Below are positions 16,010 to 36,889 of a DNA stretch of 64,000 bases, piece by piece. Source of the DNA: Chlorocebus sabaeus (Eukaryota > Chordata > Mammalia > Primates > Cercopithecidae). The notes below the pieces were generated by a model. The model was not told where the DNA came from. It was given only the letters and a program-made list of their open reading frames with translations, and made no database searches. Position 1 is the stretch's first letter. Every line of letters starts with the position of its first letter. Both the position numbers and the translations under genes were made by a program. The stretch spans positions 40,971,931-41,035,930 of the forward strand of contig NC_132909.1 in assembly GCF_047675955.1 (NCBI RefSeq), read 5' to 3'.

Positions 16010-16317
<308 letters not shown>

Positions 16318-16367
16318 CCTGTTTTATTTTTATTATACGAATTGGGGTATTGAAATATGCTACTGTA

Positions 16368-16666
<299 letters not shown>

Positions 16667-16724
16667 GAAATATGCTACTGTAATTATATTGTTCTCTATG
16701 TGTGTCTTCAATTCAGTATTGAGT

Positions 16725-16998
16725 AGATGACTCTATCATAGAAAGGTAAGTTGGATCTTAGTTTTTAAAATTATCTAATTCCTTTATTAAAAGTATGTCT
16801 CTTAATTGTAAAGCTCATTTTATACACATGTTTAAATAATTTTCTGAAACAGAAAGACTTAATGTTACTTTATTGTTTTATTTGATTGTTGTATCTTTGT
16901 CTCTAACTTTCTCTTTGTGTCTTCCTTTGTGTCGTTTTGACTTTTGTACTGATATGCTTTTAATTTTTTCTTACTTTATTTTGCATATCTATACAGAT
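16725..16998. repeat. Duplicated L1 segment, copy 1
   Basis: GACTCTATCATAGAAAGG through TATCTATACAGATT. The same sequence recurs from 17633 at an offset of about 908 bp, with only scattered differences. The two copies agree better with each other than expected for two independent old L1s, so this looks like a local duplication. Confidence 0.7.
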
Positions 16999-17039
16999 TA
17001 CAGATTTGATTTATATATTTTGCAAGCCTAGTGTGAGAT

Positions 17040-17060
17040 ACACACACACACACACACTTG
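17040..17060. repeat. Short (CA)n
   Basis: About ten CA units (ATACACACACACACACACAC) inside the old L1. Confidence 0.9.
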
Positions 17061-17212
17061 CACAAAACACACATACACATATATACAAATTTGTTATACA
17101 TTCCCAGTAAATAAGTCTATTATTGTGTAATGGCTTGTTTTGTCTCTGTAGAGTTTTGACTTAAAATACATTTTATAAAATATGACAGTTTTTGACTTAA
17201 GATAGAGCTCAA

Positions 17213-17571
<359 letters not shown>

Positions 17572-17632
17572 TTAATATTTGCATGGAATATCTACATCCA
17601 TCTTGCCACTATCAGTCTTTTTTATCATTAGA

Positions 17633-18345
17633 TCTCTGATGACTCTATTATAGAAAGGCAAGTTGGATCTTAGTTTTTAAAATTATCTAATTCCTTTATT
17701 AAAAGTATATCTCTTAATTAGAAACCTCCTTTTATATACATGTTTAAATAATTTTCTTATACAGAATAATGTTATTTTATTGTTTTATTTGATTGTTGTA
17801 TCTTTGTCTCTTTCTCTCTTTGTGTCTTCCTTTGTGTCATTTTGACTTTTGTACTGATATGTGTCAGGCCTCTGAGCCCAAGCCAAGCCATCGCATCCCC
17901 TGTGACTTGCACGTATACACCCAGATGGCCTGAAGTAACTGAAGAATCACAAAAGTGAAAATGCCCTGCCTGGCCTTAACCGACGACATTCCACCACAAA
18001 AGAAGTGAAAATGGCCAGTCCTTGCCTTAAGCGATGATATCTTCTGAAATTCCTTTTCCTAGCTCATCCTGGCTCAAAAAGCTCCCCCACTGAGCACCTT
18101 ATGACTCCCACTCCTGCCCGCCAGAGAACAACCCCCCTTTGACTGGAATTTTCCTTTACCTACCTAAACCCTATAAAATGGCCCCACACTTATCTCCCTT
18201 CGCTGACTCTCTTTTTGGACTCAGCCTGCCTGCACCCAGGTGATTAAAAAGCTTTATTGCTCACACAAAGCCTGTTTGGTGGTCTCTTCACATGGACACG
18301 CATGACAATATGCCTTTAATATTTTCTTTGTTTTGCGTATCTATA
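17633..18345. repeat. Duplicated L1 segment, copy 2, split by LTR7
   Basis: GACTCTATTATAGAAAGG through GTACTGATATG, then an LTR7 insertion (17862-18307), then ATATGCCTTTAATATTTTCT and TATCTATACAGATT. It matches 16725-16998 on both sides of the LTR. Confidence 0.7.
17862..18307 (+). mobile_element. LTR7 (HERV-H) solo LTR
   Basis: Begins TGTCAGGCCTCTGAGCCCAA and ends CACATGGACACGCATGACA, 446 bp. It has a 5-bp target duplication ATATG at 17857-17861 and 18308-18312. CCTATAAAATGGCC near 18171 is the TATA region. There is no internal HERV-H sequence. LTR7 can act as an enhancer/promoter in pluripotent cells in humans; whether this copy does is not known. Confidence 0.95.
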
Positions 18346-18540
18346 CAGATTTTTTTTTTTTTTTTTGTGGTACCTTGTGGTACTTTGGAAATTACATAAA
18401 ACCCCTAAAAGATATAACAATATATTTTAATCTGGTAGAAGATGAACTTAAAGTTGCATACAAAGATTTTACTCTCAAAATTTTAATAATTTTCTACATT
18501 TTTAAAAATTATAGACAATACTTAAAAATGTTTTCTGCAC

Positions 18541-19571
18541 TGTTGCGGTAAGTCAGGGACCCGGAACGGAGGGACCGGCTGAAGCCGCGGCAGAAGAACA
18601 TAAATTGTGAAGATTTCCTGGACATTTATTAGTTCCCCAAATTAATACTTTTATAATTTCTTACACTTGTCTTTACTGTAATCTCGGAATATAAACTGTG
18701 AATACCCCTGTGTTTTCCTATGCCTGTCTTTAATCTCTTAATCCCGTCATCTTCTTTGTAAACTGAGGAGGATGAATGTCGCCTCAGGACCCTGTGATTG
18801 TGTCAACTGCACAAATTGTACAGCATGTGTGTTTGAACAATGTGAAATCTGGGCATCTTAAAAAAGAACAGGATAACAGTGATGTTCAGGGAACAAGAGA
18901 GGTAAGTTTGAAATGGCTGCAGGTGAGCCGGATGGAACAGAGCTATAGTCCTCCTCTTTCATAAGCAAATAGGAGAAATATCGCTGAATTCTTTTTCTCA
19001 GCAAGGAACATCCCTGAGAAACAGAATGCGCCCTGAAAGTAGGCCTATATATGGCCCCTTTTAAGGCGTCCCTGGTCGAAGCTGATGGGATGAAATAAGC
19101 CCTGGTCTCCTATAGTGCTCCCAGGCTTACTAGGATGGGAAAATTCCCACCTAATGAATTGTGGTCAGGCAGGTTACCTGCTCTCAAACACTGTTTCCTG
19201 ATAAGATGTTATCAATGACAATGTGTGCCTGAAACTTCATTAGCAATTTTAATTTCCCCTCATCCGGTGGTCCTGGGATCTCGCCCTGCCTCCATTTGTT
19301 TTGTGATATTGTATTACCTTGTGAAGTATGTGATCTCTGTGACCCACACCCTATTCGTGCACTCCCTCCCCTTTTGAAAATCGCTAATAAAAACTTGCTG
19401 GTTTTACAGGTCGGGGAACATCACGGATCCTGCCGACATGCGATGTCTCCCCCGGATACCCAGCATTAAATTTCTCTCTTGTGCTCTTTTCCTTTATTTC
19501 TCAACCCAGCGGAGACACTTGGGAAATAGAAAAGAACCCATGTCGAACATCGGGAGCAGGTTCTCCCGATA
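18541..19571 (+). mobile_element. MER11 solo LTR (HERV-K11 family)
   Basis: Starts TGTTGCGGTAAGTCAGGGAC and ends GAGCAGGTTCTCCCGATA, about 1.03 kb. It is flanked by the 6-bp repeat CTGCAC at 18535-18540 and 19572-19577. AATAAAAACTTGCTGG near 19386 is the characteristic polyadenylation region. It inserted in the AT-rich L1 flank. The short open frames inside (for example from 18776) are not genes. Confidence 0.9.
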
Positions 19572-19664
19572 CTGCACCATTATGATTATGCCAAGAAATG
19601 TCATTTTTTTTGTATGTGCATATCTATAGAAGAAAATAATCCTTTTTTTTTTTTTTTTCCTTTT

Positions 19665-19957
<293 letters not shown>

Positions 19958-21582
19958 TATATATATATATATATTTTTATATGATTATGTGTCATTTTCT
20001 TGAGTCATTTTATTTTCAGTAAAAGAAGCTGCCTTCAGCCTTCTTTTTTTCTTTTTTATTATTACACTTTAAGTTCTGAGATACATTTGCAGAATGTGCA
20101 AGTTTGTTACACAGGTATACATGTGGCATGATGATTTGCTGAACCCATCAACCCGTCATCTACATTAGGTATTTCTCCTAATATTATTCATCTCCTAGCC
20201 CCTCACAACCTGACATGTCCCAGTGTATGCTATTCCCCTCCTTGTGTCCATGCATTCTCATTGTTCAACTCCCACTTATGAGTAGAACATACAGTGTTTG
20301 GTTTTCTGTTCTTGTGTTAGTTTGCTGAGAATGATGGTTTCCAGCTTCATCCATGTCCCTGCAAAAGACATGAACTCATCCCTGTTTATGGCTGCATAGT
20401 ATTCCATAGTGTATATGTGCTTCATTTTCTCTATCCAGTTTATCATTGGGCACTTGGGTTGGTTCCAAGTCTTTGCTATTGTGAATAGTGCTGCAATAAA
20501 CATACATGTGCATGTGTCTTTATAGTAGAATGATTTATAATCTTTTGGGTATATACCCAGTAATGGGATTGCTGGGTCAAGTGGTATTTCTGATTCTAGA
20601 TCCTTAAGGAATTGTCACACTGTTTTCCACAGTGGCTGAACTAATTTACACTCCCACTAACAGTGTGAAAGTGTTCCTATTTCTCCACATCCTCTCCAGC
20701 ATCTGTTGTTTTCTGACTTTTTAATGATTGCATTCTAACTGCTGTGAGATGGTATCTCATTGTGGTTTTGATTTGCATTTCTCTAATGACCAGTGATAGT
20801 GAACTTTTTTTCGTATGTTTGTTGGCTGCATAAATGTCTTCTTTTGAGAAGTGTCTGTTCATATCCTTTGCCCACTTTTTGATGGCATTGCTTGTTTTTC
20901 TTTTGTAAATTTGTTTAAGTTCTTTGTAGATCCTGGATATTAGCCCTTTGTCAGGTGCATAGATTGCAAATATTTTCTCCCATTCCATAGGTTGTCTGTT
21001 CATTCCAATAATAGTTTCTTTTGCTTTGAAGAAGCTCTTTAGTTTAATTAGGTCCCATTTGTCAATTTTGGCTTTTGTTGCCATTGCTTTTGGTGTTTTA
21101 GTCATGAAGTCTTTGCCCATGTCTATGTCCTGAATGCCTTTGCCTAGGTTTTCTTCTACAGTTTTTATGGTTTGGAGTGTTACATTTAAGTCTTGAATCC
21201 ATCTTGAGTAAATTTTTGTATAAGGTGTAAGGAAGGGGTCCAGTTTCAGTTTTCAGCATATGGCTAGCCAGTTTTCCCAACACCATTTATTAAATAGAGA
21301 ATCCTTTCCCCATTGCTTGTTTTCATCAGGTTTGTCAAAGATGAGATGGTTGTAGATGTGTGGTGTTATTTCTGAGGCCTCCGTTCTGTTCCATTGGTCT
21401 GTATATCTGTTTAGATACCAATACAATGCTGTTTTGGTTACTGTAGCCTTGTACAATAGTTTGAAGTCAAGTAGCATAATGTCTCCAGCTTTATTCTTTT
21501 TGCTTAGGAATGTCTTGGCAATGCAGGTTCTTTTTTGGCTCCATATGAAATTTAAAGTCATTTTTTTTCTAATTCTGTGTAG

Positions 21583-21951
<369 letters not shown>

Positions 21952-23299
21952 TGATCATTTTCATGGTATTGATTCTTCCTATCCAAGATCATAGAATGTT
22001 TTTCCATTTTTTTGCATCCTCTCTTATTTCCTTGAGCAGTGATTTGTAGTTCTCCTTAAAGAGGTCCTTCGCATTCCTTGTACATTGTATTCCTAGATAT
22101 TTTATTCTCTTTCTAGCAATTGTGAATGGGAGCTCACTCATGATTTGGCTCTCTGTTTGTCTGTTATTGGTGTATAGGAATGCTTGTGATTTTTGCACAT
22201 TGAATTTGTATCCTGAGACTTTGCTGAAATTGCTTATCAGCTTAAGGAGATTTGGAGCTGAGATGATGGGGTTTTCTCAACACAGAATCATGTCATTTGC
22301 AAATGGAGACAATTTGACTTCCTCTTTTCCTATTTGAATACCCATTAATTCTTTCTCTTGTCTGATTGCCCTGGCCAGAACTTCCAATACTATGTTGAAT
22401 AGGAGTGGTGAGAGAGAGCATCCTTGTCTTGTGCCAGTTTTCAAAGTGAATGCTTCTGGGTTTTGCCCATTCAGTATGATATTAACTGTGGTTTGTCATA
22501 AGTAGCTTTTATTATTTTGAGATACGTTCCATCAATACTTAGTTTTTTGAGAGTTTTTAGCATGAATGGAGTGTTGAATTTTGTCGAACGCCTTTTCTGC
22601 ATCTATTGAGATAATCACGTGGTTTTTGTCATTGGTTCTGTTTATGTGATGGATTACATTTATTGATTTGTGTATGTTGAACCAGCCTTGCATCCCAGGG
22701 ATGAAGCTGACTTGATCGTAGTGGATAAGCTTTTTGATGTGCTGCTGGATATGGTTTGCCAGTATTTTGTTGAGGATTTTTGCATCCAGGTTCATCAGGG
22801 ATATTGGTCTGAAGTTTTCTTTTTTGTTGTGTCTCTGCCAGGTTTCAGTATCAGGATGATGCTGGCCTCATAAAATGAGTTAAGGAGGCGTCCCTCTTTT
22901 TCTATTCTTAGGAATAGTTTCAGAAGAATTGGCACCAGCTCCTCTTTGTAACTGTGTTAGAATTTGGCTGTGAATCTGTCTAGTCCTGGCTGTTTTTTGG
23001 TTGGTAGGCTATTAATTACTGCCTCAATTTCAAAACTTGTTATTGGTCTATTCAGGGATTTGACTTTTTCCTGGTTTAGTCTTGGGAGGGTGTATATGTC
23101 CAGGAATTTATCCATTTCTTCTAGATTATCTAGTTTATTTACATAGAGGTGTTTATAGTATTATCTGATGGTGGTTTGTATTTCTGTGGGATCAGTGCCG
23201 ATATCATTTTTTATTACATCTATTTGATTCTTCTCTCTTTTCTTCTTTATTAGTCTGGCTAGTGGTCCATCTATTTTGTTGATCTTTCAAAAAAACTAG

Positions 23300-23657
<358 letters not shown>

Positions 23658-23671
23658 CATTGAGTTTTTGA

Positions 23672-24063
<392 letters not shown>

Positions 24064-24233
24064 TGCTCTTGCTTCTCTAGTTCTTTTCATTATCATTTTA
24101 GGGTGTCAATGTTAGACCTTCCCTGCTTTCTCTTGTAAGCATTTAGTGCTATAAATTTCCCTCTAAACACTGCTTTGTGTGTGTCCCAGAGATTCTGGTA
24201 CATTGTGTCATTGTTCTCATTGGTTTCAAATAA

Positions 24234-24979
<746 letters not shown>

Positions 24980-25280
24980 AATCCAGAGTTTTAATTTGAT
25001 TGCACTGTGGTCTGAGAGACTGTGCATTATGATTTCCATTGTTTTGCACTTGCTGAGGAGTGTTTTACTTCCAATTATGTGGTCAATTTCAGAATAAGTA
25101 GGATACTTTTCAGCATTCTTTATAGGGTATATACAGTGTCAGTATGCTGTTTCAAAATTTGGCTATTTTGAAAGATTTCCCTCTTTTGATTTGGCAGGAC
25201 AGATTTGCTGATGCTATTATTCTGACTTAAAGTAAAAATAAAACAGGAAAATCCAAAAACATATAAAAATTAAACACATG

Positions 25281-25590
25281 AGCTGGGTGCAGTGGCTCAC
25301 CTCTGCAATCTAAGCACTTTGGGAGGCTGAGGCAGGTGGATTACCTGACATCAAGAGTTTGAGACCAGCCTGACCAACATGGTGAAACCTTGTCTCTACT
25401 AAAAATACAAAAAAATTAGCCGGGCATGGTGGTGGATGCCTGTAATCCCAACTATTCAGGAGTCTGAGGCAGGAGAATCACTTGAACCCAGAAGGTGGAG
25501 GTTGTGTTGAATTGAGATCATGCCACTGCACTCCTGCCTGGATGACAGAGGGAGACTCCATCTCAAAGAAAAAGAAAAAAAAAAAAAAAG
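25281..25590 (+). mobile_element. Alu: Alu (older AluS)
   Basis: AGCTGGGTGCAGTGGCTCAC to a 15-A tail; several substitutions relative to AluS. Confidence 0.92.
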
Positions 25591-25639
25591 GCAAGATCCT
25601 TTCTCTCTCTAAAAAACAAAAATAAAATGAAATAAAAAT

Positions 25640-27490
<1,851 letters not shown>

Positions 27491-27495
27491 CAGTT

Positions 27496-27790
27496 GTTTT
27501 TTTTTTTGACAGAGGGTCTCACTTTGTCACCCAAGCTGGTGTGCAGTGGCAAAATTATGGCTCACTTCAGCCTCAAACTCCCAGGATAAAGTACTCCTTG
27601 TCCCTTAATCTCCCAGGTTGCTGGAACCACAGGTGCACACCACCATGGCTTGTTATTAAAAATTTTTTTTTGGATACAACAGGTGTTTGTTTCCCAGACG
27701 GTCTCAAACGTTTGAGCTCAGGTAATACTTCTATTTTTGACCTCTCACATTTCTGGGATTACAGAGGTGAGCCACTACCATGCCTGGTCA
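27496..27790 (-). mobile_element. Alu: Alu (old, AluJ-like)
   Basis: GACAGAGGGTCTCACTTTG to GAGCCACTACCATGCCTGG; strongly diverged. Confidence 0.85.
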
Positions 27791-28257
27791 TAAGATGTAC
27801 ACTTAAATAGATTTTAGATAATTAATTTTATGTTATCTGTTTCTACAAAAATTATTTTAGAAGAAAAACTAAATGCAGAATTATAAATCTTTTCTAGAAT
27901 TACCTTCAAATCACAAAAGTGTTTCCCTCACACAAAGGAAGTATATATTCATTATTAAACACAGGGCAAAAATAAGGTTATTTCCACAACTGCTCACTTA
28001 GACAAGATAAAACAACCACTGAAAATCTGCTAAGAAAGAATATACACAAGATAAGCCATAACCATAATTGGGATGATATTTATAGATAAAAACACACAAA
28101 TATATAATCTGATTGTGATAGACATATGGCTAATTTATTTCTTAATTAAACCCCACATTGAGTTAAAGTGTACAAACAGAATTGCAAATTGTCTAGAATT
28201 ATAATGCACAAGTAAAACAAAACCCCCCAATACATTGATATTAAGAAACTGACACTA
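27791..28257. other. AT-rich intergenic sequence
   Basis: No gene or repeat family that I can name. All frames have stops. Confidence 0.5.
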
Positions 28258-29500
<1,243 letters not shown>

Positions 29501-30422
29501 AACAAGTACCTTCAAAAGAGCTTTGAGATCCAGGGATGGAGTTGTGAAACTCTGCTGAAGCTCAAGATTGAGGAACGTTCTTTTCAGGAGACAGGCTTCC
29601 ATTAAGGTGGCAAACTACCGGACTTCTGTTCTTGGCTACAGACCAAAAAATAGCCAACACAACTTGCCCCCACTAAGAATTCTGAACTTACCCTGTAACC
29701 ATTCCAAACTCCTCCCAGCCACAGCCTGGGAGAGCTCCTGCCCTTCCAGAGGCCTGGAGGAAGACACCCATTTGTAGCCATACAGTTTAATGTTTTAGTT
29801 CTAACTCCAAGCCACAGTTCATGGCCAATTCTGCCTAGGTAGAATCCCACACAGTGACCTGGGAAGACCCCCTCTGGTACTCAGTGAAAGGCATCCTCAT
29901 CCACATCCTGATGTAAGGCCCACCATATGCAGATATGACTGCAACAACTTCCCCTAGTGCCTGCTCTGCAGATGAAAGTCCTGAAAGATATTCAGTCTGT
30001 CCAATAATAAAATGGGAATTACCACTACCCAAGCCTTCTGTAAGAAGCGAACTAAAGGTAAATCCTATACAGAGGCAGCAGCCTTGTGACCAACCTACCA
30101 CCTCTCTCTATTACAAATAAAAAGGGCATTCTATAAATATGGAGGCCCAACAAAAGATGATCTTTACCTCTTGTAACCAGTTTATATAAACTTGAAGAGG
30201 TTTTTACTCCATGAAATTTACAAAAACCAATGTAATGCAAAACTATATTATGTCCATTGTCAATGCTTCTATTTTAACATAACCCTGGAAGTATGTGGCA
30301 GAAGAATGATGCAAAAAAAATTGTTTAAAGCCATTGAAATTGAAGATAAATAAGTAAAAAGTTTCTGTTTGCAAATCATATAATCTTATATATTTTAAAA
30401 AAACATAAAACAGTACATTTAA
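29501..30422. other. Unassigned, less AT-rich segment
   Basis: About 29530-30120 has a more even composition than its flanks. On the plus strand the open frame 29568-29777 and on the minus strand 29602-29850 and 29835-30101 overlap and have no recognisable domain. It may be an old LTR or pseudogene, but I found no TG/CA ends or matching repeat. The rest is AT-rich. Confidence 0.4.
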
Positions 30423-30716
30423 GGTCAGGCATGGTGGCTCACACCTGTAATCCCAGCACTTTGGCAGGCCAAGGTAGGCAGTTCACCTGAAGTCAGGAGT
30501 TCGAAACCAGTCTGGCCAATATGGTGAAACCTTGTTTCTACTAAAAGCAGAAAAATTAGCCATGCGTGGTGGTGGGCGCCTGCAGTTCCTGCTACTCAAG
30601 AGTTTGAGGCAGGAGAATCACTTGAACTGGGAGGTGGAGGTTGCAGTGAGCCAAGATCATGCCATTGCACTCCAGCTTGGGTAACAGAGCGAGACTCCAT
30701 CTCAAAGAAAAAAAAT
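30423..30716 (+). mobile_element. Alu: Alu (AluS type)
   Basis: GGTCAGGCATGGTGGCTCAC to CTCCATCTCAAAGAAAAAAA. Confidence 0.92.
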
Positions 30717-30724
30717 TTTTTTAG

Positions 30725-31189
<465 letters not shown>

Positions 31190-31197
31190 AAGTCTGA

Positions 31198-31477
<280 letters not shown>

Positions 31478-32190
31478 CTGAATAAATGTATGAATATCAA
31501 AATTATATCAAGTACTGTCTTAGGCCACAGTGGAATAAAATTAGAAATCAATTCCAATAGGAACACTCAAAATCGTACAAATACGTAAAAATTAAATAAA
31601 CTGCTCCTGAATGATTGTTGATTCCACAATGAAATCAAGATCGAAATTAAATAATTCTTTAAACTGAATAATAGTGACACAACATATTAAAACCTCTGGG
31701 ATACAGCAAAAGTGGTGCTAAGAGGAAAATTCATAGCATTAAATACATGCATCAAAAAGTTCAAAAAAGTACAATAAACAACCTAAGATTACACCTCAAG
31801 GAACAAGAGAAACAAGAACAAATCAAACCCAAACCCAGCAGAAATAAATAAATAACACAGATCAGAGCAGAACTAAATGAAATTGAAATTAAAAAAATAC
31901 AAAAGATAAATAAAACAATAAGGTAGTTATTTGAAAAGATAAATCAAATTGATAGACTATTAGTGAGATTAACCCAGAAAAGCAGAAGGAAGATCCAAAT
32001 ATGATCAATTAGAAATAAAAGATCATTCAAAGCTAGTATGAATACCTTTACGTGCTCAAACTAGAAAACCTAGAGGAGTTTGATAAATTCCTGGAAATAT
32101 ACAAACCTCCTAGATTAAACCAAGAAGAAATAAAAGCTCTAAACAGACCAGTAACAAGTAGCAAGATTAAACTAGTAACAAAAAATTGCC

Positions 32191-32527
<337 letters not shown>

Positions 32528-32906
32528 TCATAGCTCAATTCTATCCAACATTCAAAGAATTGGTACCAGTCCTACTGAAACTATTCCAAAAGATAGAGAG
32601 AAAGGGAATCCTTCCTAAATCATTCTAAGAAGCCAATATCACTCTAATACCAAGATCAGGAAAAGACATAATAAAAGAAAACTATGCACCAATATTCTTG
32701 ATGAGCATAAATGCAAAAATCTTCAATAAAATACTAGCTAACCAAACACAGCAGCATATTAATAAGATAGTACACCATAATCGAGAACATTTTATGCTAG
32801 GGATGCAGAGATGATTTAACATAGGCAAGTCAATACATGTTATACACCAAATAAACAGAATTAAAACAAAAATTATATAAATATCTCAATATACACAGAA
32901 AAATCA

Positions 32907-33838
<932 letters not shown>

Positions 33839-33880
33839 TCAAATTGTCACTGTTTACCAGTGATATAGTTGTATACCTAG

Positions 33881-35053
33881 TGTAGCAGGATGAGCAGTAG
33901 ACAAAACTCCTCAGACACCGAGTTACAGAAGGAAGGGGTTATTCGGCCGGGGGCATCGGCAAGACTTCAGTCTCAAGAGCTGAGCTCCCTGAGTGAGCAA
34001 TTCCTGTCCATTTTAAGGGCTCACAACTCTAAGGGGGTGCATGCGAGAGGGTCATGACTGATTGAGCAAGCAAGGGGTACCTGGCTGGGGGCTGCGTGCA
34101 CCGGTAAAACAAGATAGGGATTTTCACAGTGCATTTCTGTGGGGAAAAGAAAGAGAGATCAGCCTGTTACTGTGTCTATATAGAAAGAAGTAGACATAAG
34201 AGACTCCATTTTGTTCTGTATTTGAGATGCTGTTAATCTGTGACCCTACCCCCAACCTTGCAAGAGACATGTGCTGCGGTGACTCAAGGTTTAATGGATT
34301 TTGGGCTGTGCAGGATGTGTCTTTGTTAAACAAGTGCCTGAAGGCAGCTTGCTGGTTAAAAGTCATCACCATTCTCTTAATTTCAACTACCCAGGGACAC
34401 GTACACGGCCAAAGGTCGCAGGGACCTCTGCCTAGGAAAGCTAGGTATTGTCCAAGGTTTCTCCCCATGTGATAGGCTGAAATAATGCTAAAAGGTTTAT
34501 GGAGAGGTTTGCATATGCATCTCAAGGTACAGCATTTTCCTTTAAACTTATTCATGTCACAGAGGTTTTTGTTCATATGTCTTACTGCCGATTTCCTCCC
34601 TACAATGATCCTATTGTCCTGCCACTCCCTTATCTTTAAGATGGTAAAGATAATTATCAATAAATACTAAGGGAACTCAGAGACCGGTGCCGGCGTGGGT
34701 CCTCTGTAAGCTGAGCGCCGGTCCCCTGGGCCCACTTTCTCTTTATACTTTGTCTCTGTCTCATTTCTTTTCTCAAGTCTCTCGTTCCACCTAACGAGAA
34801 ACACCCACAAGTGTGGAGGGGCAGGCCACCCCTTCACATTTCTATACAATGCCTGTAATCTATAGATAACAGAACCAATTCGGTCAGGGGTCTATCTTTA
34901 ACTATCAGGCCCAGGGTGTGTCACTGGGCCGTCTGCCTGTGGATTTCATTTCTGCCTTTTAGTTTTTACTTCTTCTTTCTTTGGAGGCAGAAATTGGGCA
35001 TAAAACAATATGAGGGGTGGTCTCCTCCCTTACTAGGAAACCCTAAATACTCA
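33881..35053 (-). mobile_element. Unassigned LTR hosting a second LTR
   Basis: TGTAGCAGGATGAGCAGTAG at 33881 to CCCTAAATACTCA at 35053 has TG/CA termini and interrupts the L1 between TGTATACCTAG and TCTAAAAAGC. Removing the class II LTR (34138-34836) leaves about 470 bp, an LTR-like size. The host L1 reads continuously on both sides. Strand is inferred and weak; the family resembles a class I (ERV1) LTR. Confidence 0.6.
34138..34836 (+). mobile_element. Solo class II LTR (HERV-K LTR5/LTR13-like), second copy
   Basis: TGTGGGGAAAAGAAAGAGAG to GGCAGGCCACCCCTTCA, 699 bp. It has a 6-bp duplication CATTTC at 34132-34137 and 34837-34842, inside an older LTR. AATAAATACTAAGGGAACTC near 34660 holds the polyadenylation signal. 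By eye only about a dozen differences separate it from the reverse-oriented copy at 11475-12185, including loss of one TCCTTG. The open frames within are antisense or sense LTR artefacts. Confidence 0.87.
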
Positions 35054-35069
35054 TCTAAAAAGCTTTTAG

Positions 35070-35481
<412 letters not shown>

Positions 35482-35605
35482 TTAAGTTAAGAACTCAGTA
35501 TTTTAAAATAGCTGCAAAAAAAAGTAATTAGGAATATGTCTAACCAAGGTGGTGAAAGATCTTTACAAGGAAAACTACAAAACGTCAGTGAAAGAAGTCA
35601 TAGAC

Positions 35606-36013
35606 TGTCATGCACGTCCCTGTGAAGAGACCACCAAACAGGCTTTGTGTGAGCAATAAAGGTTTTTAATCACCTGGGTGCAGGTGGGCTGAGTTCAAAA
35701 AGAGAGTCAGTGAAGGGAGATAGGGGCGGGGCCGTTTTCTAGGATTTGGGTATGTAAAGGAAAATTACAGTCAAAGGGGGTTGTTCTCTGGCGGGCAGGG
35801 ATGGGGGGGGTGGTAACAAGGTGCTCAGTGGGGGATCTTTTGAGCCAGGAAAAGGAATTTCAAAAGGTAATGTCTTTAGTTAAGGCAGGAACAGGCCATT
35901 TTCACTTCTTTTGTTGTGGAATGTCATCAGTTAAGGCAGGAACTGGCCATCTGGATGTGTACGTGCAGGTCACAGGGGATATGATGGCTTAGCTTTGGGT
36001 CAGAGTCCTGACA
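35606..36013 (-). mobile_element. LTR7 (HERV-H) solo LTR, reverse
   Basis: On the plus strand TGTCATGCACGTCCCTGTGA to GGGTCAGAGTCCTGACA, 408 bp. 5-bp duplication TAGAC at 35601-35605 and 36014-36018, with L1 continuing on both sides. The minus strand is the LTR sense strand. Confidence 0.95.
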
Positions 36014-36506
36014 TAGACAACAAAAACAAATGGAAACATATTTCATGCTTATAGATGAGTAGCAATCCTATTGTGACAATGATCAACCTACCAAAATCAG
36101 TTTACAAATTCAATGTAATTTCCATCAAAATAACACTATCATTCTTCACAGAACTAGAAAAAAATCCTAAAATTTATATAATTTAAAAAGAGAGCCTCCA
36201 TAGTCAAAGCAAGACTAAGAAAAAACAAAACCAAAAACACAGACCAAAGAATCTGAAAGCATCACGTTATCTGACTTCAAACTATACTATACGGCTATAG
36301 TTACCAAACAGCATTGTATGGGTATAAAAATAGACATGTAGACCAATGAAACAGAATAGGAAAACCAGAAATAAACCCAAATGCTTATAGCCAACTGATG
36401 TTTGACAAAGTAAACAAAGATATAAGGTGGGGAAAGAACACCCTATTCAATAAATGGTGCTGGGATAATTGGTAAGCCACATATTGAAGAATAAAAATGG
36501 ATCTTC

Positions 36507-36631
36507 GGCTGGGGGCATTGACTCATACCTGTAATCCTAACACTTTGGGATGTTGAGGTGGGTGGATCACGAGGTCAGGAAATCAAGGCCAACCTGGCCA
36601 AGATGATGAATCCCCGTCTCAACTAAAAATA

Positions 36632-36665
<34 letters not shown>

Positions 36666-36839
36666 AGCCAAGTATGGTGGCGGGTGCCTGTAATCCCAGT
36701 TACTTGGAGGTTGAGGAGAGAATTGCTTCAATCCAGGAGCCAGAGGTTGCAGTGAGCCAAGATCGCGCCCCTGCACTCCAGCCTGGGAACAAAGAGAGAC
36801 TGTCTCAAAAAAATAAAAATAAAAAAAATAAAATAAGGG
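36507..36839 (+). mobile_element. Alu: Alu with long central A run
   Basis: GGCTGGGGGCATTGACTCAT to AAAATAAGGGG; about 34 A in the mid linker (36630-36662). GATCTTC is found on both sides (36500-36506, 36840-36846). Confidence 0.92.
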
Positions 36840-36889
36840 GATCTTCATCTTTCACCTTATACAAAAATCAACCAAGATGGATCAAATAC

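Noticed and set aside
18776..18964. 62-codon plus frame and similar ones in MER11
   Set aside because: Inside a solo LTR; no viral gene is expected there.
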